Under the pieces are notes generated by a model. The model had not been told where the DNA came from, did no database searches, and saw nothing but the letters and a program-made list of their open reading frames with translations. The translations under genes and the position numbers were made by a program. A DNA stretch of 40,652 nucleotides from an uncultured Eubacteriales bacterium. Lineage in GTDB: Bacteria; Bacillota; Clostridia; TANB77; CAG-508. Shown here piece by piece: positions 9,746-17,974 of this stretch. The number at the start of each line of letters is the position of its first letter. Position 1 is the first letter of the stretch. The stretch spans positions 1-40,652 of the forward strand of contig CAOJUE010000017.1 in assembly GCA_948443845.1 (NCBI GenBank), written 5' to 3'.

Positions 9746-10375
9746 TTAGATTGTAGTTTTTGCTTGCGTTCCTACAACTTTTAAAGAAAAGGTATAATCA
9801 TATTGATTTTCTTTTCCTTGTACTGTGCCTGTTCCAACTGCTGTATCTTCTGCATCTTCTTCTGCTATTGTTTTGTCATCACTGATGGTTTCATATGGCC
9901 AAATGCAACAAATTGTTACATTTTTTTCTTGCATGGAATCTGATTTTAAAATCGTTCCATGTAATTCCTTTTCTGCTAATTCTTCTAAAGTAGCATACAT
10001 TTCTGTCGTATTTCCGTCTACAATCGCTTGAAACAGCATATTGCTTGGTTTATGTCCTTCTTCTGTTACTTCAATGAAATAATCTACATCTACTTCTGAA
10101 CCACTTGCATCTAACTTAAGTTCTACTCTTCCATCAAATCCTGGAGCAATTTTTCCTTCTTCTAACGCAACTTCACTCATTGTATCTGACAACGCAATTT
10201 TCCCTGTTTCCGCATTGGTTAATCCGTCCACTTGAAAACTCCATTTCGCAATTTCAAGAGCTGCTTTTGCTTGATAACTCGAATAATATTTAGCTAGTGT
10301 AAAACCAATTAGTAAAACAAGTAATGTAAGTACCATCAAGATTGAAAAAAACATTCTTTTCTGTTTTTTGTCCAT
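9746..10375 (-). CDS. SipW-dependent TasA/camelysin-like fibre protein
   Basis: 209-aa exported protein. A basic N-terminus is followed by a hydrophobic core (about residues 10-28) and the SipW-cognate text GFTLAKYYSSY. The mature part has WSFQVDG and IAPGFDGRVELKLDASGSEV, the strand pattern seen in TasA and camelysin proteins, whose mature forms assemble extracellular fibres in Bacillus. It is the first gene of the operon, with an AAAGGAGG ribosome binding site and a leader of about 255 bases, and is followed by its likely peptidase. Fibre formation is an inference from the family. Confidence 0.8.
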   Translation of the reverse strand: MDKKQKRMFFSILMVLTLLVLLIGFTLAKYYSSYQAKAALEIAKWSFQVDGLTNAETGKIALSDTMSEVALEEGKIAPGFDGRVELKLDASGSEVDVDYFIEVTEEGHKPSNMLFQAIVDGNTTEMYATLEELAEKELHGTILKSDSMQEKNVTICCIWPYETISDDKTIAEEDAEDTAVGTGTVQGKENQYDYTFSLKVVGTQAKTTI

Positions 10376-10630
10376 AGCCTCCCTCCTTTCTTCGAAAATA
10401 TATATAAAAAGTTAAATATTTTTAACGTATTATTTTTAGTTTCTATAAATTGCTGGGGGCAATATTTAAATGAACTATAAAAAATTATACACTAAAAAAA
10501 ATTCTAGTTTCCTACTATCTTTCAGGGGGATATAATATTAACTATCAATAATTCTTTTTTGGGAAATATAAATTTCAGAACCGAAATTTATTTTCATCAG
10601 ATTAAATGATACGTAAAAAAATATTTAACT
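10376..10630 (-). promoter_or_regulatory. Long 5' leader of the TasA/SipW operon
   Basis: About 255 untranslated bases between the predicted start of transcription and the first gene. It holds a 9-bp inverted repeat (10568-10576 with 10583-10591) and two small hairpins with C-rich loops, on the minus strand around 10450-10470 and 10505-10535. I see no match to a riboswitch class I know. Confidence 0.5.
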
Positions 10631-10637
10631 TGAATGT

Positions 10638-10666
10638 ATTATACCATTATACTTTTCATTTGTAAA
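10638..10666 (-). promoter_or_regulatory. Promoter of the TasA/SipW operon
   Basis: Minus strand: -35 TTTACA, 17-bp spacer, -10 TATAAT. Confidence 0.7.
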
Positions 10667-10814
10667 GTGTTTTTTGAAAAAAAATTTATTTTTCTTTCAT
10701 TTTTTTGTCAAAAATTGATAAAAGTCGCATTTATCTAGTATTTTATAACTCTAAAAATTTTTAAATAATTCTTTTTTTGAGTCAATAATTATAAATAAAA
10801 ACTGTCTAAAACTG

Positions 10815-10843
10815 TTGAAAGTTATCTATAAATGTGGTATAGT
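10815..10843 (+). promoter_or_regulatory. Promoter of the zinc-ribbon gene
   Basis: -35 TTGAAA, 17-bp spacer, -10 TATAGT, followed by AAAGGAGG and the ATG at 10876. It is divergent from the TasA/SipW promoter. Confidence 0.7.
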
Positions 10844-10875
10844 AAATTTAGTTTATCAATTAAAGGAGGATTTCT

Positions 10876-11067
10876 ATGAAATATTGCAAAAAATGTAAAA
10901 ATGCTATGCCATCCAAAGAAGAAGCCTATGACAGCCTATGTTTTAACTGTTACAAAGAAGATTTGCTTGAGCAAATCGAAAAAATGAGAGAAAATACTGA
11001 ACCCGAGGAACCAAAAATTAAAACTCACTTTTGGGATTCCATTAAAAATTTTTTTAAGAAATCTTAA
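10876..11067 (+). CDS. Small zinc-ribbon protein (63 aa)
   Basis: Two CxxC pairs, YCKKCKNAM and LCFNCYKED, 17 residues apart, should bind one zinc ion. A Glu-rich linker and an amphipathic basic C-terminus (SIKNFFKKS) follow. It has its own promoter, a perfect ribosome binding site and a strong terminator, so it is very likely a real gene. No specific family or function is recognised. Confidence 0.75.
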   Translation: MKYCKKCKNAMPSKEEAYDSLCFNCYKEDLLEQIEKMRENTEPEEPKIKTHFWDSIKNFFKKS

Positions 11068-11071
11068 ATCG

Positions 11072-11105
11072 GAAAAACTGGCAGATTGGCCAGTTTTTCT
11101 CTTTT
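11072..11105 (+). terminator. Intrinsic terminator after the zinc-ribbon gene
   Basis: 11-bp stem GAAAAACTGGC with its complement (11072-11082, 11089-11099), T-rich tail. Confidence 0.85.
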
Positions 11106-11112
11106 TACATGT

Positions 11113-13677
11113 TTAATTCTTCTCTATCCACTTCACTAAATTCAAATTTTCCTGATCTAGCACCATTTCATGCTTTGGAACAACACGGAATGTATAACCG
11201 AAATTTCCGCCAGAAGTCAATTTAATTGTTGCTTCGTATTGATAAAGATGCTGCTGGCGATCTTCTCCAATTTTTCTCATAGGTTGTGTATACATATTTT
11301 TGACCGTTCCATTTTCTTGAATTTGCCCAAAATATACTTGTGTTTCAATATGTTCTTCATCAATATTTGGCAAGCGTACCTCACATCTTACCGTAATTTC
11401 GCTTCCTGCCACAAACTTGGCATTATCTACATTTTTATCTTGTGTAATCGAAATTTGATTCCAATTCATTCTCAAATTTCTTTTCCATTCCTCAAAATTC
11501 GCAACTCGTCCTAAATCTTGGAAATAGTTTCGATTTAGATTGCATAATGGCATATAGAGATTATTAATGTAATCCACTACCATTCTTGATGTACTATATC
11601 TTCCACCCGTTGTTTTAATTGAATTTTTCATCAATTGAACCCATTCGTCTGATACACCTTTTTCATTTTTCTTATAGTAAATTGGAATAATTTTATCTTC
11701 CAAAATATGATACAAACTGCTACTATCTGCTTTATCTTGTTCTTCATAAGAATTGTAAGAGCTATTCGTTCCAATTGCCCAACCATTGTTTCCGTTATAG
11801 CCTTCTGCCCACCAGCCATCTAAAATACTGCAATTTAGAACACCATTGACAGATGCTTTTTCTCCACTTGTTCCAGACGCTTCCATTGGTCTACGTGGAT
11901 TGTTAAGCCACACATCAACACCACTTACTAAATATCTTGCAATTCCAATGTCATAATTTTCTAATATAAAAATTTTACCTTTGAATTGTGGCATTAGAGA
12001 CATTTCGTGGATATATTTAATTAAATCTTGTCCTTCTTTATCAGCCGGATGCGCTTTTCCTGCAAAAATAATTTGAACTGGTCTTTTTTCGTCACTCAAA
12101 ATCTGAGTTAATCTCGTAATATCTTTGAACATTAAAGTTGCTCTTTTGTAAGTTGCAAATCTTCTTGCAAATCCAATGGTTAATGCTTCTGGATTTAATT
12201 GGTTGACCATTTCCATGATTTTGTCATAACCAATTTCTGTATTTTCAAATCGTTTGATTAAATTTTGTTTGATAATACCAATCAATTTTCGTTTACGTTC
12301 CACATGAATTTCCCACAGTTTATCATTTGGAATGGTATCAATTTTTTCCCATGTGGAATCTAAGTGAATATTATCTTGCCAATAGGCTGGCAAATACTCA
12401 TTGTATAATTCTTTTAGTTTTGGAGCAAGCCAAAAACAAGTATGAATTCCGTTAGTTACATAAGTAATTGGTGATTCATCTTCTGCAATTTCTGGCCAAA
12501 CTTCGCTAAATAATTCTCGCGAAACCTCACCATGAAGTTTACTAACACCATTTTTCTTGCCCGCAATTTTCAAAGCCAAAATTCCCATATTAAAGCCTGG
12601 TTCTAAATGGTCGCATTCTTTCATTCCTAATTTTAAGAATTCGTCTCTGGAAATGCCGATTTTTTCGCATAGTCCCTTAAAATAGCGATCTACTAGACCA
12701 ATATCAAATATATCATTTCCAGCTGGAACTGGTGTATGAGTGGTAAACACCGTTTGTACGCTTGCTATTTCTTTTGCCATATTAAAAGAAACTTGTCTTT
12801 CTTTCATAATATTTTTGATTAATTCTAAGATTAAGAAAGAAGAATGTCCCTCATTCATGTGATACAATGTTGGATTCAATCCCAATACTTTCAACGCTTT
12901 TACGCCTGCCATTCCTAGTACGATTTCTTGGCGAATTCTCATTTCTTTGTCCCCACCATAAAGCGTTGCTGTTACATTTCTTAAATCTTCGTCATTTTGC
13001 TCGATGTCAGAATCCATCAAATATAGTTTGATTCTTCCGACATTAATTTGCCATAATTTTAGGAATATTTTTCTTTCTCCTAAATCCATATCGATAATGA
13101 CATCATCATCAGAAGCATCTTTTACAGGATTGATTGGCAAATTGTAAAGGTCAATATTTTTATATTCGGAGCATTGTTCGCCATATACATTGATTTTTTG
13201 GTGGAAATAGCCATTTTTATAAAGCAATCCCACAGCAACAAATGGCAAACCTAAATCACTTGCTGATTTTAAGTGGTCACCAGATAAAATACCTAAGCCT
13301 CCTGAATAAATCGGAAGAATTTCATCTAAGCCATATTCTGCTGAAAAATAGGCAACTAAATCATTTTTATTGTTTGGATAATTTTTGTCAAACCAAGTAT
13401 CATGGCTGTTCATGTAGGAATCAAAGTTGCGTACCATTTGATTGTATTCTTGTAGAAAAGAATCATCTCTTGAAATTTGTTCAATTCTTGCTTGGCTGAC
13501 CATTTTTAGAAATTTGGTTGGATTTTTGGTTTGCTCCCATAAATCACAATCAATAATTTTGAATAATCTTAAAAATTCTGTATTCCAAGACCACCACAAA
13601 TTGTTCGCGATTTCATTTAATCGGCTAATACTTTTTGGTAGTTGTGGAACTACTGTAACTTTGTTGAATATATACAT
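11113..13677 (-). CDS. glgP: Alpha-glucan (glycogen) phosphorylase, GT35
   Basis: Phosphorolysis of alpha-1,4-glucan to glucose 1-phosphate. The 854-aa product belongs to the GT35 branch that starts with an extra N-terminal domain (IANNLWWSWN). It shows SAEYGLDEILPIYSGGLGIL, HMNEGHSSF, the TFTTHTPVPAGNDIF block and the pyridoxal-phosphate lysine motif ASGTSGEKASVNG. AGGAGG precedes the ATG and a good promoter lies upstream. It stands alone, without other glycogen genes in the window. No in-frame CGG in 854 codons. Confidence 0.95.
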   Translation of the reverse strand: MYIFNKVTVVPQLPKSISRLNEIANNLWWSWNTEFLRLFKIIDCDLWEQTKNPTKFLKMVSQARIEQISRDDSFLQEYNQMVRNFDSYMNSHDTWFDKNYPNNKNDLVAYFSAEYGLDEILPIYSGGLGILSGDHLKSASDLGLPFVAVGLLYKNGYFHQKINVYGEQCSEYKNIDLYNLPINPVKDASDDDVIIDMDLGERKIFLKLWQINVGRIKLYLMDSDIEQNDEDLRNVTATLYGGDKEMRIRQEIVLGMAGVKALKVLGLNPTLYHMNEGHSSFLILELIKNIMKERQVSFNMAKEIASVQTVFTTHTPVPAGNDIFDIGLVDRYFKGLCEKIGISRDEFLKLGMKECDHLEPGFNMGILALKIAGKKNGVSKLHGEVSRELFSEVWPEIAEDESPITYVTNGIHTCFWLAPKLKELYNEYLPAYWQDNIHLDSTWEKIDTIPNDKLWEIHVERKRKLIGIIKQNLIKRFENTEIGYDKIMEMVNQLNPEALTIGFARRFATYKRATLMFKDITRLTQILSDEKRPVQIIFAGKAHPADKEGQDLIKYIHEMSLMPQFKGKIFILENYDIGIARYLVSGVDVWLNNPRRPMEASGTSGEKASVNGVLNCSILDGWWAEGYNGNNGWAIGTNSSYNSYEEQDKADSSSLYHILEDKIIPIYYKKNEKGVSDEWVQLMKNSIKTTGGRYSTSRMVVDYINNLYMPLCNLNRNYFQDLGRVANFEEWKRNLRMNWNQISITQDKNVDNAKFVAGSEITVRCEVRLPNIDEEHIETQVYFGQIQENGTVKNMYTQPMRKIGEDRQQHLYQYEATIKLTSGGNFGYTFRVVPKHEMVLDQENLNLVKWIEKN

Positions 13678-13736
13678 TTTATATATTCCTCCTTCGTATT
13701 TTTTTATCTCTTTTGTCTCAAATTTTTTATAAGTGT

Positions 13737-13766
13737 ATTATATTATGAAATGATTTGTTTTGTCAA
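13737..13766 (-). promoter_or_regulatory. Promoter of glgP
   Basis: Minus strand: -35 TTGACA, 18-bp spacer, -10 TATAAT. Confidence 0.75.
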
Positions 13767-13831
13767 TAACATTTTTCATAGATTTCATTTTTTAGTAATA
13801 TTTTCTTTTTTCTATTACATTTTGGTAACAT

Positions 13832-13862
13832 TTAACACAAAACAGATTTTATATGGTATAAT
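13832..13862 (+). promoter_or_regulatory. Candidate promoter of the 13931 gene
   Basis: -10 TATAAT at 13857-13862 with a weak -35 TTAACA 19 bases upstream. Confidence 0.45.
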
Positions 13863-13930
13863 TTGTTATGGTAGGGATTTTATGTTTCCTTTTCCAAAGA
13901 TATTAACTTTTGAAGGAGCCGTGATAATTT

Positions 13931-14924
13931 ATGGACTTACATTCTCCACAAGATCGAATTTTATTAAAAAATTGTATCGTCGTAAAAATCAAACAATTAC
14001 ATTTAGATATGCATAAACCAAACGCAGATTTTTCAGCCACCAAAAAGGCAATCGATTATTATTCAAAACTAAAAGAATTGCTAGAATCCGATAACACCGA
14101 AAATTTAATCGCAACACTAAATACTTCCATCGATTCAACCGATTACCTAAATTTTAATCAATACATCCTCTCCACTCCAGCAAAAGATATCGCCAACGAC
14201 TATTTAGACTTAACCAAATCACTTTTGCTAGAAAATGGTGTGTATTCTGATGAAAATTTTAAAAAACTAAAAAATGCGTTTCTAACTGGCAATGAAAACT
14301 TAAATCCTTCTGAGAAAACAAAAAATCTAGACGAATTAGAAGAAGAACCTGAAACTTATACTTATGTAAACCAAGAAACAAAAGAACTTTTAGATAAATT
14401 TACAGAACTTTTCAAAAGAAATCAGCCAAAAAATATGTCTGGTGCAGATTTTAAAAGTTTTGCTTCACAATTGAAAGATTTAACCAAAAAACTAGGAATT
14501 TCTGCCTTACAGCCAAATTTCGACAAAACAAACCAAACCATCCAAGACATGCAAATTTTCTACGAAAAACCTGCAGACTCATGCCCTGTTTACAAAGTCG
14601 ATTTAACCCTTTGTGACGCTCTTTCTCACAAACTATCACACATGACTCTCACCGAAAGAGCCAACGCTTCCCGGCTATATTTCGACTTATTTTCAAAATT
14701 TGTGCTATTCTCACTTAGAGGCACAAAAGTATTCTACCAAATCAGAAGATTTGCTAGATTCTAATATTATCACTACAAAAATGAATGCCTTTGCAGAATG
14801 CTATCGAAAATTAAAAGATATGACCAAATACAAATTAAATATTTTACCCAACAACACAATCGCCCCATCTGCAGTAGCAGCTGACGAGCCAAGCAAAGAT
14901 TTAGATATGATACAAGAATTATAA
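13931..14924 (+). CDS. Unknown helical protein (330 aa) with one +1 shift at CGG
   Basis: I recognise no family. The product is hydrophilic, with predicted helices throughout, an acidic linker (LDELEEEPETYTY) and no signal peptide. Frame 0 from the ATG at 13931 reaches an in-frame CGG at 14672-14674 (codon 248) and continues only to a stop near 14764. Skipping the C gives GGC and a frame that stays open to 14924, with Lys-rich coding text (NAFAECYRKLKDMTKYKLNI). This is the only + strand example of the CGG break, so the pattern is not tied to one strand. A terminator follows directly. AAGGAG lies 13 bases before the ATG, rather far, so the start is not certain. Confidence 0.6.
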
Positions 14925-14958
14925 AAAAATGGTGCCTCCTAAAAAGGCACCATTTTTT
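14924..14958. terminator. Bidirectional intrinsic terminator
   Basis: 13-bp stem, AAAAAATGGTGCC with its complement (14924-14936, 14946-14958), T-rich on both strands, between convergent genes. It overlaps the stop codons. Confidence 0.88.
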
Positions 14959-15625
14959 ATAATATTTCCATATGACTTACAAAATATTTTGAATACTCAT
15001 ATTCTTTATGATTCATTAACTCAAGCTTTACAGTCTGTGTTTGCAAATCCTTTTTTTGTCCTGTCAAATATTCCGCCATTTGCTCTTTTGTCATCATCAC
15101 AAGCTCATAAACAACCTCAATTTTATCTTCTTTTTTCGACACTTCCTTCATTTCCACACAATACGGAATTTTCTCCAAATCTTGCTTTTGAACATACTCA
15201 TTTTCCGCTTTGCGAAATTCATAAATCTCACTTGCATTCACTTCTTCCTTGATAAAATCCCCCACAACCTCTTGGGCTATTTTATCAATCACTTCAGCCT
15301 CATACGTTTTCCAACCATTTTCATCTGTCTGAACTTCATAAGAAGACATATTTTCCAAAAAATGAACTGCCATATTCATCGTTCGTTCTTTTTCACCATA
15401 ATTTTCAGCCACCAAATTTCCAAACACCGACAAATATTCTCGAAATTCCTTTTCCTCAATTCCCAAAGCCTGCAAATGATTCGTATATTCCGCATTCGTA
15501 TAAATCGACAATTCCGCTTTCTCATTTTTTAGCGTAAAAATTGCTAAACCACCCACCAACACTAGCAATACACTAAGCACAATGCCCAACTTCTTCAAAT
15601 TCTTCTTCAATTCTCGATCCGTCAT
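14957..15625 (-). CDS. Unknown membrane-anchored extracytoplasmic protein
   Basis: 222 aa from the ATG at 15625, which sits 8 bases after AGAGGAG. A GTG three codons earlier overlaps that site and is less likely. A short basic N-terminus precedes one membrane helix (about residues 11-29), and the rest is a hydrophilic, Glu/Lys-rich domain outside the membrane. No family recognised. It lies downstream of spoIVA in the same direction but has its own promoter (15661-15689) and follows a terminator, so it is not an obvious sporulation operon member. Confidence 0.6.
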   Translation of the reverse strand: MTDRELKKNLKKLGIVLSVLLVLVGGLAIFTLKNEKAELSIYTNAEYTNHLQALGIEEKEFREYLSVFGNLVAENYGEKERTMNMAVHFLENMSSYEVQTDENGWKTYEAEVIDKIAQEVVGDFIKEEVNASEIYEFRKAENEYVQKQDLEKIPYCVEMKEVSKKEDKIEVVYELVMMTKEQMAEYLTGQKKDLQTQTVKLELMNHKEYEYSKYFVSHMEIL

Positions 15626-15660
15626 TTTTATCACTCCTCTTTGAAAAATTCTCTATTTTT

Positions 15661-15689
15661 ATTGTATACTAAATAGCAGATTTTTTCAA
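15661..15689 (-). promoter_or_regulatory. Promoter of the membrane-anchored protein gene
   Basis: Minus strand: -35 TTGAAA, 17-bp spacer, -10 TACAAT. Confidence 0.65.
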
Positions 15690-15717
15690 GAGAAAAATTT
15701 GAAAAATCTATCAAAAA

Positions 15718-15735
15718 GACGGATTAAAATCCGCC
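15718..15735 (-). terminator. Terminator of spoIVA
   Basis: Short stem (15718-15725 with 15728-15735, one G-T pair) followed on the minus strand by TTTTTG. Confidence 0.65.
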
Positions 15736-15741
15736 TCATTT

Positions 15742-17220
15742 CTAAAGAATTATGCAAATCAATCCGCCACTTCCTTCATTGACAATTCTTTGCAAAGTCT
15801 CCTGCAATTTTCCTTGTGCGTCTTCTGGCATTCGATTTAGCTTATTTTGCAAACCTTCATTGACCAATTCATGCAAACTTTTTCCAAAAATATTTGATTC
15901 CCAAATTTTCTTAGGATCGCTCTCAAACTCGGAAAGCAAATATTTAACCAAATCTTCTGACTGTTTTTCACTTCCTACAATTGGAGAAACTTCCGTCTCT
16001 GTATCAATTTTTATCATATGAATTGATGGCGCTTTCGCCTTTAATTTCACACCATACTTTTGCCCTTGTTTTACAATTTCTGGTTCTTCCAAAATCAAAT
16101 CATCAATTCCCGGAGACACAATTCCATAGCCCTTTTCATTGACTTCATGAAGCGCATAAGCCATTTTGTCATATTCCCTTTTCGCACATGCCAAATCCGT
16201 AATGCAAGAAAACAACTCTCCCTCGTTTTGAATTGCCACTCCAGTAAGCTCCGTCAAAGTATGATAAAATAAACTATCTTGCAACTCAATTCCAATGGTT
16301 ACAACACCATTTCCCAGATTGATTTCCTCTACATTGACTTTCTTAATTTCTTCACATTCTTCCAATTTCGCATAATTGTCATTGATATCTTTTAAACGCT
16401 TAGTGCCTTCAAATGTTTCTTTGACTTTACCAAACAAACCACTTTTCAAATCATTTCCGCTTTCCAAGCCATTAATCCATCTTGGGAAACGAATGTTGAT
16501 TTTATCAATCATAAATTCATACAACAATTTCGAAAAAATTTCGTTAATATCATCTAAGTTCAAATTCTCACAATTGATTGGCATAACTGGTGTTTGATAT
16601 TTTTCTGCCATTTGATTTGCCAAATTCAAACTATAGCCATCACTCGGATTTTGACAATTCATCAAAATGATAAATGGCTTATTTAATTTCTTTAACTCAC
16701 TGATAACTCTTTGCTCTGGTTCTTCGTAATCTTCACGAGGAATATCCGTAATGCTTCCATCAGTGGTAATCACAATTCCTACAGTGGAATGTTCGACAAT
16801 GACTTTCTTCGTCCCCAATTCTGCCGCCGTTTCAAATGGCATTTCGTTTTCTGACCAAGGCGTTTTAACCATTCTTGGTGTGTCATCTTCCAAATAACCC
16901 AACGCATTGTTGACCAAGTAGCCTACGCAATCCACAAGTCTTGTGCGCATTTTGACATTGTCATTCAAATTGATTTCGATGGCTTCGTTTGGAATAAATT
17001 TGGGCTCGGTTGTCATGATAGTTCTACCACCAGCACTTTGTGGTAGCTCGTCAATTGCTCTTTCTCTTTTGTAATCGTTATCAATATTTGGCAAAACCAA
17101 AAGTTCCATAAACTTTTTGATAAAAGTAGATTTTCCTGTTCTGACAGGACCCACCACACCAATATAAATATCCCCATCCGTTCTGTTTTTGATGTCTTCA
17201 TATATTTCAAAGTTTTCCAT
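15742..17220 (-). CDS. spoIVA: Stage IV sporulation protein A (spore coat ATPase)
   Basis: ATPase that polymerises on the forespore outer membrane as the coat basement layer. 492 aa, the usual length. Walker A is at residues 24-32 (GPVRTGKST), followed by the SAGGRTIMTTEPKFIPNEA block, VDCVGYLV, and TDGSITDIPREDYEEPE typical of the family. The C-terminal targeting end is GGLICIIL. It shows that the organism sporulates or descends from spore formers. A sigma-E-like promoter precedes it. No in-frame CGG. Confidence 0.97.
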   Translation of the reverse strand: MENFEIYEDIKNRTDGDIYIGVVGPVRTGKSTFIKKFMELLVLPNIDNDYKRERAIDELPQSAGGRTIMTTEPKFIPNEAIEINLNDNVKMRTRLVDCVGYLVNNALGYLEDDTPRMVKTPWSENEMPFETAAELGTKKVIVEHSTVGIVITTDGSITDIPREDYEEPEQRVISELKKLNKPFIILMNCQNPSDGYSLNLANQMAEKYQTPVMPINCENLNLDDINEIFSKLLYEFMIDKINIRFPRWINGLESGNDLKSGLFGKVKETFEGTKRLKDINDNYAKLEECEEIKKVNVEEINLGNGVVTIGIELQDSLFYHTLTELTGVAIQNEGELFSCITDLACAKREYDKMAYALHEVNEKGYGIVSPGIDDLILEEPEIVKQGQKYGVKLKAKAPSIHMIKIDTETEVSPIVGSEKQSEDLVKYLLSEFESDPKKIWESNIFGKSLHELVNEGLQNKLNRMPEDAQGKLQETLQRIVNEGSGGLICIIL

Positions 17221-17251
17221 AAAAAAATACCCCCCTGTACATCTTTAGTTA

Positions 17252-17279
17252 AATGTATTCGTAAGGGATTTTTTTATGA
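17252..17279 (-). promoter_or_regulatory. Sigma-E-like promoter of spoIVA
   Basis: Minus strand: -35 TCATAAA, 13-bp spacer, -10 AATACATT, against a family consensus near KMATATT and CATACAMT. spoIVA is a sigma-E gene in Bacillus, which fits. Confidence 0.55.
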
Positions 17280-17307
17280 CTAAAATTTGTATTTTTACTA
17301 AAAAACT

Positions 17308-17345
17308 AAAAGGACTTCTGCTTAAATTTAATTAGAAGTCCTTTT
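17308..17345. terminator. Intrinsic terminator
   Basis: 12-bp stem (17308-17319 with 17334-17345), 14-base loop, T-rich on both sides. It ends the 17372-17596 gene. Confidence 0.8.
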
Positions 17346-17371
17346 TTCAGCATTAAAAGATAGATATATTC

Positions 17372-17596
17372 CTATTCTTGATGGGCATTCCACTCATTGA
17401 AAATAGCAACTTCCAATAAGTCAAAATCTCTATGGAATTTACCTACGATGTGCAAACTTTCAGCAATCTGCTCTAAATCAGTAGAGTTAACAATTCCATA
17501 ATTAACCTGTGTCGATCCAATTAACGAATCGTCTGATTTACAAAGCACATCTACTTTCTTGGTTCCTTCATTGAACCGTACATAATATTCTTTCAT
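17372..17596 (-). CDS. Small hypothetical protein (74 aa) with an in-frame CGG
   Basis: Cytoplasmic, no membrane segment, no recognised family. Text such as KKVDVLCKSDDSLIGSTQ and LLEVAIFNEWNAHQE looks like real coding sequence. The ATG at 17596 follows AGGAGGTG at ideal distance; a GTG three codons upstream is part of that site. Codon 7 is CGG and the frame after it is unshifted, which makes it the only exception in the window to the CGG +1 rule. A +1 shift there would give a 14-residue peptide. Either CGG is read as Arg here, or translation starts later (a GTG lies at about codon 17), or the shift makes a regulatory stop. Confidence 0.7.
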   Translation of the reverse strand: MKEYYVRFNEGTKKVDVLCKSDDSLIGSTQVNYGIVNSTDLEQIAESLHIVGKFHRDFDLLEVAIFNEWNAHQE

Positions 17597-17681
17597 ATTA
17601 TGCACCTCCTTCTATTATTTTAGTGTATATATCGTATCATATAATTCACATAATATCAAGAGTTTTTATTCTCAAAAAAAC

Positions 17682-17710
17682 TTGACTTTTCATTACTTTT
17701 GTTATATAAT
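17682..17710 (+). promoter_or_regulatory. Promoter of the antisense RNA
   Basis: -35 TTGACT, 17-bp spacer, -10 TATAAT. It drives a short transcript that ends at 17795-17805. Confidence 0.75.
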
Positions 17711-17738
17711 AAAAACAAGAAATGACAATCCCACAAAC

Positions 17739-17749
17739 GTGGTTGCCAC
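17739..17749 (+). repeat. Near-palindromic 11-mer, copy A
   Basis: GTGGTTGCCAC, inside the antisense RNA; copy B is inverted at 17951-17961. The two RNAs could pair here with eight Watson-Crick pairs, two G-U pairs and one U-U mismatch. Confidence 0.6.
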
Positions 17750-17758
17750 TAAAAAAGT

Positions 17759-17795
17759 AATGCACATCAGTCACGGCAAAGCAACGATGTGCATT
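17759..17795. terminator. Shared bidirectional terminator of the type I locus
   Basis: 10-bp stem AATGCACATC with its complement (17759-17768, 17786-17795). T-rich tail GTTTTATTTT on the + strand and ACTTTTTT on the minus strand. Confidence 0.85.
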
Positions 17796-17798
17796 GTT

Positions 17799-17906
17799 TT
17801 ATTTTATCCCCTTATTCATCCAGTGTATCAATATTATTGTTAATAAGGTTAAGTTTATAGTTAGTGAAAACACTAATATGTATATCAAAATCAGTATAAA
17901 ATCCAT
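17799..17906 (-). CDS. Hydrophobic 35-aa peptide, candidate type I toxin
   Basis: The peptide starts MDFILILIYILVFSL, has one membrane-spanning stretch (about residues 3-28), then a short polar basic end, IHWMNKGIK. Size, single helix and a Trp followed by a charged tail match Fst/TxpA-type membrane toxins, though it is not a clear sequence member. The start has GGGGGTGGTG just upstream, which can pair with anti-SD using G-U pairs and also with GCCACC in its own leader, so translation may be shut off by folding. The mRNA (about 17968 to 17750) overlaps the antisense RNA at the shared terminator. Confidence 0.6.
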   Translation of the reverse strand: MDFILILIYILVFSLTINLTLLTIILIHWMNKGIK

Positions 17907-17950
17907 AAACACCACCCCCATTCTCACAGCAAACGCTATGTTAATTACAG

Positions 17951-17961
17951 GTGGCAACCAC
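17951..17961 (-). repeat. Near-palindromic 11-mer, copy B
   Basis: GTGGTTGCCAC when read on the minus strand, in the toxin-mRNA leader. The adjacent GCCACC can pair with the GGUGGU in the ribosome binding site. Confidence 0.6.
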
Positions 17962-17974
17962 ATCTGCTTAAATT

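Larger units (their letters stand above)
17717..17805 (+). ncRNA. Small antisense RNA, candidate type I antitoxin
   Basis: About 90 nt between a strong promoter and a terminator, with no useful ORF (the only one is 12 codons, 17722-17760). Its 3' half is complementary to the end of the 35-aa toxin-like gene on the other strand and shares its terminator. Its 5' half carries the near-palindrome GTGGTTGCCAC (17739-17749), which recurs inverted in the leader of that gene. This is the arrangement of convergent type I systems such as fst/RNAII or txpA/ratA. Confidence 0.65.

Noticed and set aside
10376..10630. c-di-GMP riboswitch in front of the fibre operon
   Set aside because: I looked for the GEMM-I signature and did not find it.
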